The notes under the pieces were generated by a model, which made no database searches, was not told the DNA's origin, and was given only the letters and a program-made list of their open reading frames with translations. Positions 5,675 through 6,517 of a DNA stretch of 6,517 bases are shown one piece after another (positions within the stretch are counted from its first letter, which is position 1; each line of letters opens with the position of its first letter). Origin of the DNA: an uncultured Actinomycetes bacterium (GTDB taxonomy: Bacteria > Actinomycetota > Actinomycetes > S36-B12 > UBA5976); the NCBI GenBank assembly GCA_937896305.1, contig CALBND010000140.1, positions 1-6,517 on the forward strand, read 5' to 3'. A program made the translations under genes and the position numbers.

Positions 5675-6458
5675 TGGTCAGTTTCAAGCTGTATATAACG
5701 TCCTGTCATTTGCATTAGCATCGATGATTTTTGCAACGATGTTCATGCTTGTTGCACAAGGTCGCGTATTACCGCGTTACCGTCAAGCGCTGATTACTTC
5801 AGCAACTGTTACAGGTATCGCTGCTTATCACTACTTCAGAATCTTCGATTCATTCCGTCACGCTTATGTGCAATCATCTGTGGGCGGCGATTATTCACAA
5901 GTAGCAGGAGAAGGATTCAACGAGGCTTATCGCTATGTTGACTGGCTTCTAACTGTTCCTCTACTACTTGTAGAAACAGTTGCTGTTTTGGCTCTTGCCA
6001 AGAAAGTTCAAAGTCAATTGTTGGTTCGTTTGATTCCAGCATCTGCTTTGATGATCGCTCTTGGTTACCCAGGTGAAATCACAAGCGAAATTGCTCCAAA
6101 AATGGTTTGGGGAGCTCTTTCAACAATTCCATTTCTATACATTCTTTACATTTTGTTTGTTGAGTTGGGCAAGTCCATGGGACGCCAACCAGCAGGAGTT
6201 GCAAAAGAATTACGTGGATTGCGTTTAACTTTGGTCGCAACATGGGGTTTTTATCCAATTAGTTATTTGTTCCCAGTATTTTCTGAATGGTTCAATAACG
6301 ATTGGTTCTCAGGTGCAGGATCATTTGTTTTCCGTCAATACGGCTACTCAATTGCAGACGTTTTGGCTAAAGCAGTCTTTGGTCTATTGATCTACAAGAT
6401 TGCTCGCTTGAAGTCATTTGCTAATGATAAATCATTTGCAAAGAGCGAAGGTCATTAA
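5649..6458 (+). CDS. actR: Actinorhodopsin, light-driven proton pump
   Basis: A seven-helix inner-membrane protein that binds retinal and pumps protons outward in light. Helices lie near 13-36, 46-67, 91-117, 126-143, 151-175, 189-212 and 228-255. Helix C reads RYVDWLLTVPLLLVE, giving the Asp98-Thr102-Glu109 pump motif (acceptor and donor, 11 apart as in proteorhodopsin). Leu106 is the green-tuning residue. Helix B has His61 (AYHYFRI), and helix G has Asp237 and the retinal-binding Lys241 (ADVLAK). In helix E, KMVWGALST aligns with bacteriorhodopsin RFVWWAIST, placing Gly155 at Trp138; xanthorhodopsin has Gly there to admit a carotenoid antenna. I chose ATG 5649 (269 aa) because GGGAG lies 5 nt upstream and NLTNGQFQAVYN then starts near the N-terminus, as in actinorhodopsins. 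Longer in-frame starts at 5553 or 5622 add unrelated sequence. No carotenoid or retinal synthesis gene is in the window. It is divergent from murI and ends before a strong terminator. Confidence 0.95.
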   Translation: MVGISNLTNGQFQAVYNVLSFALASMIFATMFMLVAQGRVLPRYRQALITSATVTGIAAYHYFRIFDSFRHAYVQSSVGGDYSQVAGEGFNEAYRYVDWLLTVPLLLVETVAVLALAKKVQSQLLVRLIPASALMIALGYPGEITSEIAPKMVWGALSTIPFLYILYILFVELGKSMGRQPAGVAKELRGLRLTLVATWGFYPISYLFPVFSEWFNNDWFSGAGSFVFRQYGYSIADVLAKAVFGLLIYKIARLKSFANDKSFAKSEGH

Positions 6459-6470
6459 TAAAAAGTAAGT

Positions 6471-6516
6471 AATTAATTAAGGGCCTTGAGATTTTTCTCG
6501 AGGCCCTTAATTAATT
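6471..6516 (+). terminator. Strong hairpin terminator after the rhodopsin gene
   Basis: AATTAATTAAGGGCCTTGAG (6471-6490) and CTCGAGGCCCTTAATTAATT (6497-6516) form a 20-bp stem with one G-U pair and a 6-nt ATTTTT loop. It begins 12 nt after the rhodopsin stop. The G/C-rich centre flanked by A-rich and T-rich ends is the form of an intrinsic terminator and would work in both directions. The window ends one base later, so any further T run is not visible. Confidence 0.9.
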
Positions 6517-6517
6517 T

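Overview
The window looks like a piece of an AT-rich, streamlined actinobacterial genome. Three things point there: the murI-rph-rdgB order shared by many Actinobacteria, a short DUF3618-type protein (a family found mostly in Actinobacteria), and a rhodopsin of the actinorhodopsin/xanthorhodopsin type. Freshwater acI-like plankton (Nanopelagicales) is my best guess. Other low-G+C aquatic actinobacteria, including marine lineages, are not excluded. This assignment is inference; no marker gene search was possible.

Layout, left to right. (1) A UDP-glucose 6-dehydrogenase gene on the minus strand runs off the left edge without its 3' end. (2) Upstream of it, also on the minus strand, is a 75-codon DUF3618-like gene. 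It is divergent from a plus-strand tRNA-Leu(UAG) with encoded CCA. (3) The tRNA converges on a minus-strand gene for homospermidine synthase; the gap between them holds an A/T-rich hairpin that may end transcription both ways. (4) A minus-strand cluster follows in transcription order murI, rph, rdgB, then homospermidine synthase. The first three are tightly packed (19-nt gap, then a 1-nt TAATG overlap). The synthase follows after 83 nt. (5) A divergent intergenic region separates murI from a plus-strand proton-pumping rhodopsin gene, which ends in a very strong hairpin terminator at the right edge.

Most genes are housekeeping or central metabolism: sugar-nucleotide synthesis, D-glutamate for peptidoglycan, tRNA 3'-end trimming, nucleotide-pool cleaning and polyamine synthesis. 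The rhodopsin supplies light-driven proton motive force. Its key residues are intact: acceptor Asp98, donor Glu109, Schiff-base Lys241 and a green-tuning Leu106. Gly155 fits an opening for a carotenoid antenna.

The most unusual stretch is the leader of the rhodopsin gene (about 5520-5648). It is much richer in G+C than its surroundings. It carries a perfect 17-nt palindrome, a hairpin that can cover the ribosome binding site, and a 42-codon upstream ORF with its own Shine-Dalgarno sequence that overlaps the rhodopsin start. Together these could form a translational control element. That is a hypothesis, not a demonstrated system. I saw no CRISPR array, insertion sequence, toxin-antitoxin pair or defence gene.
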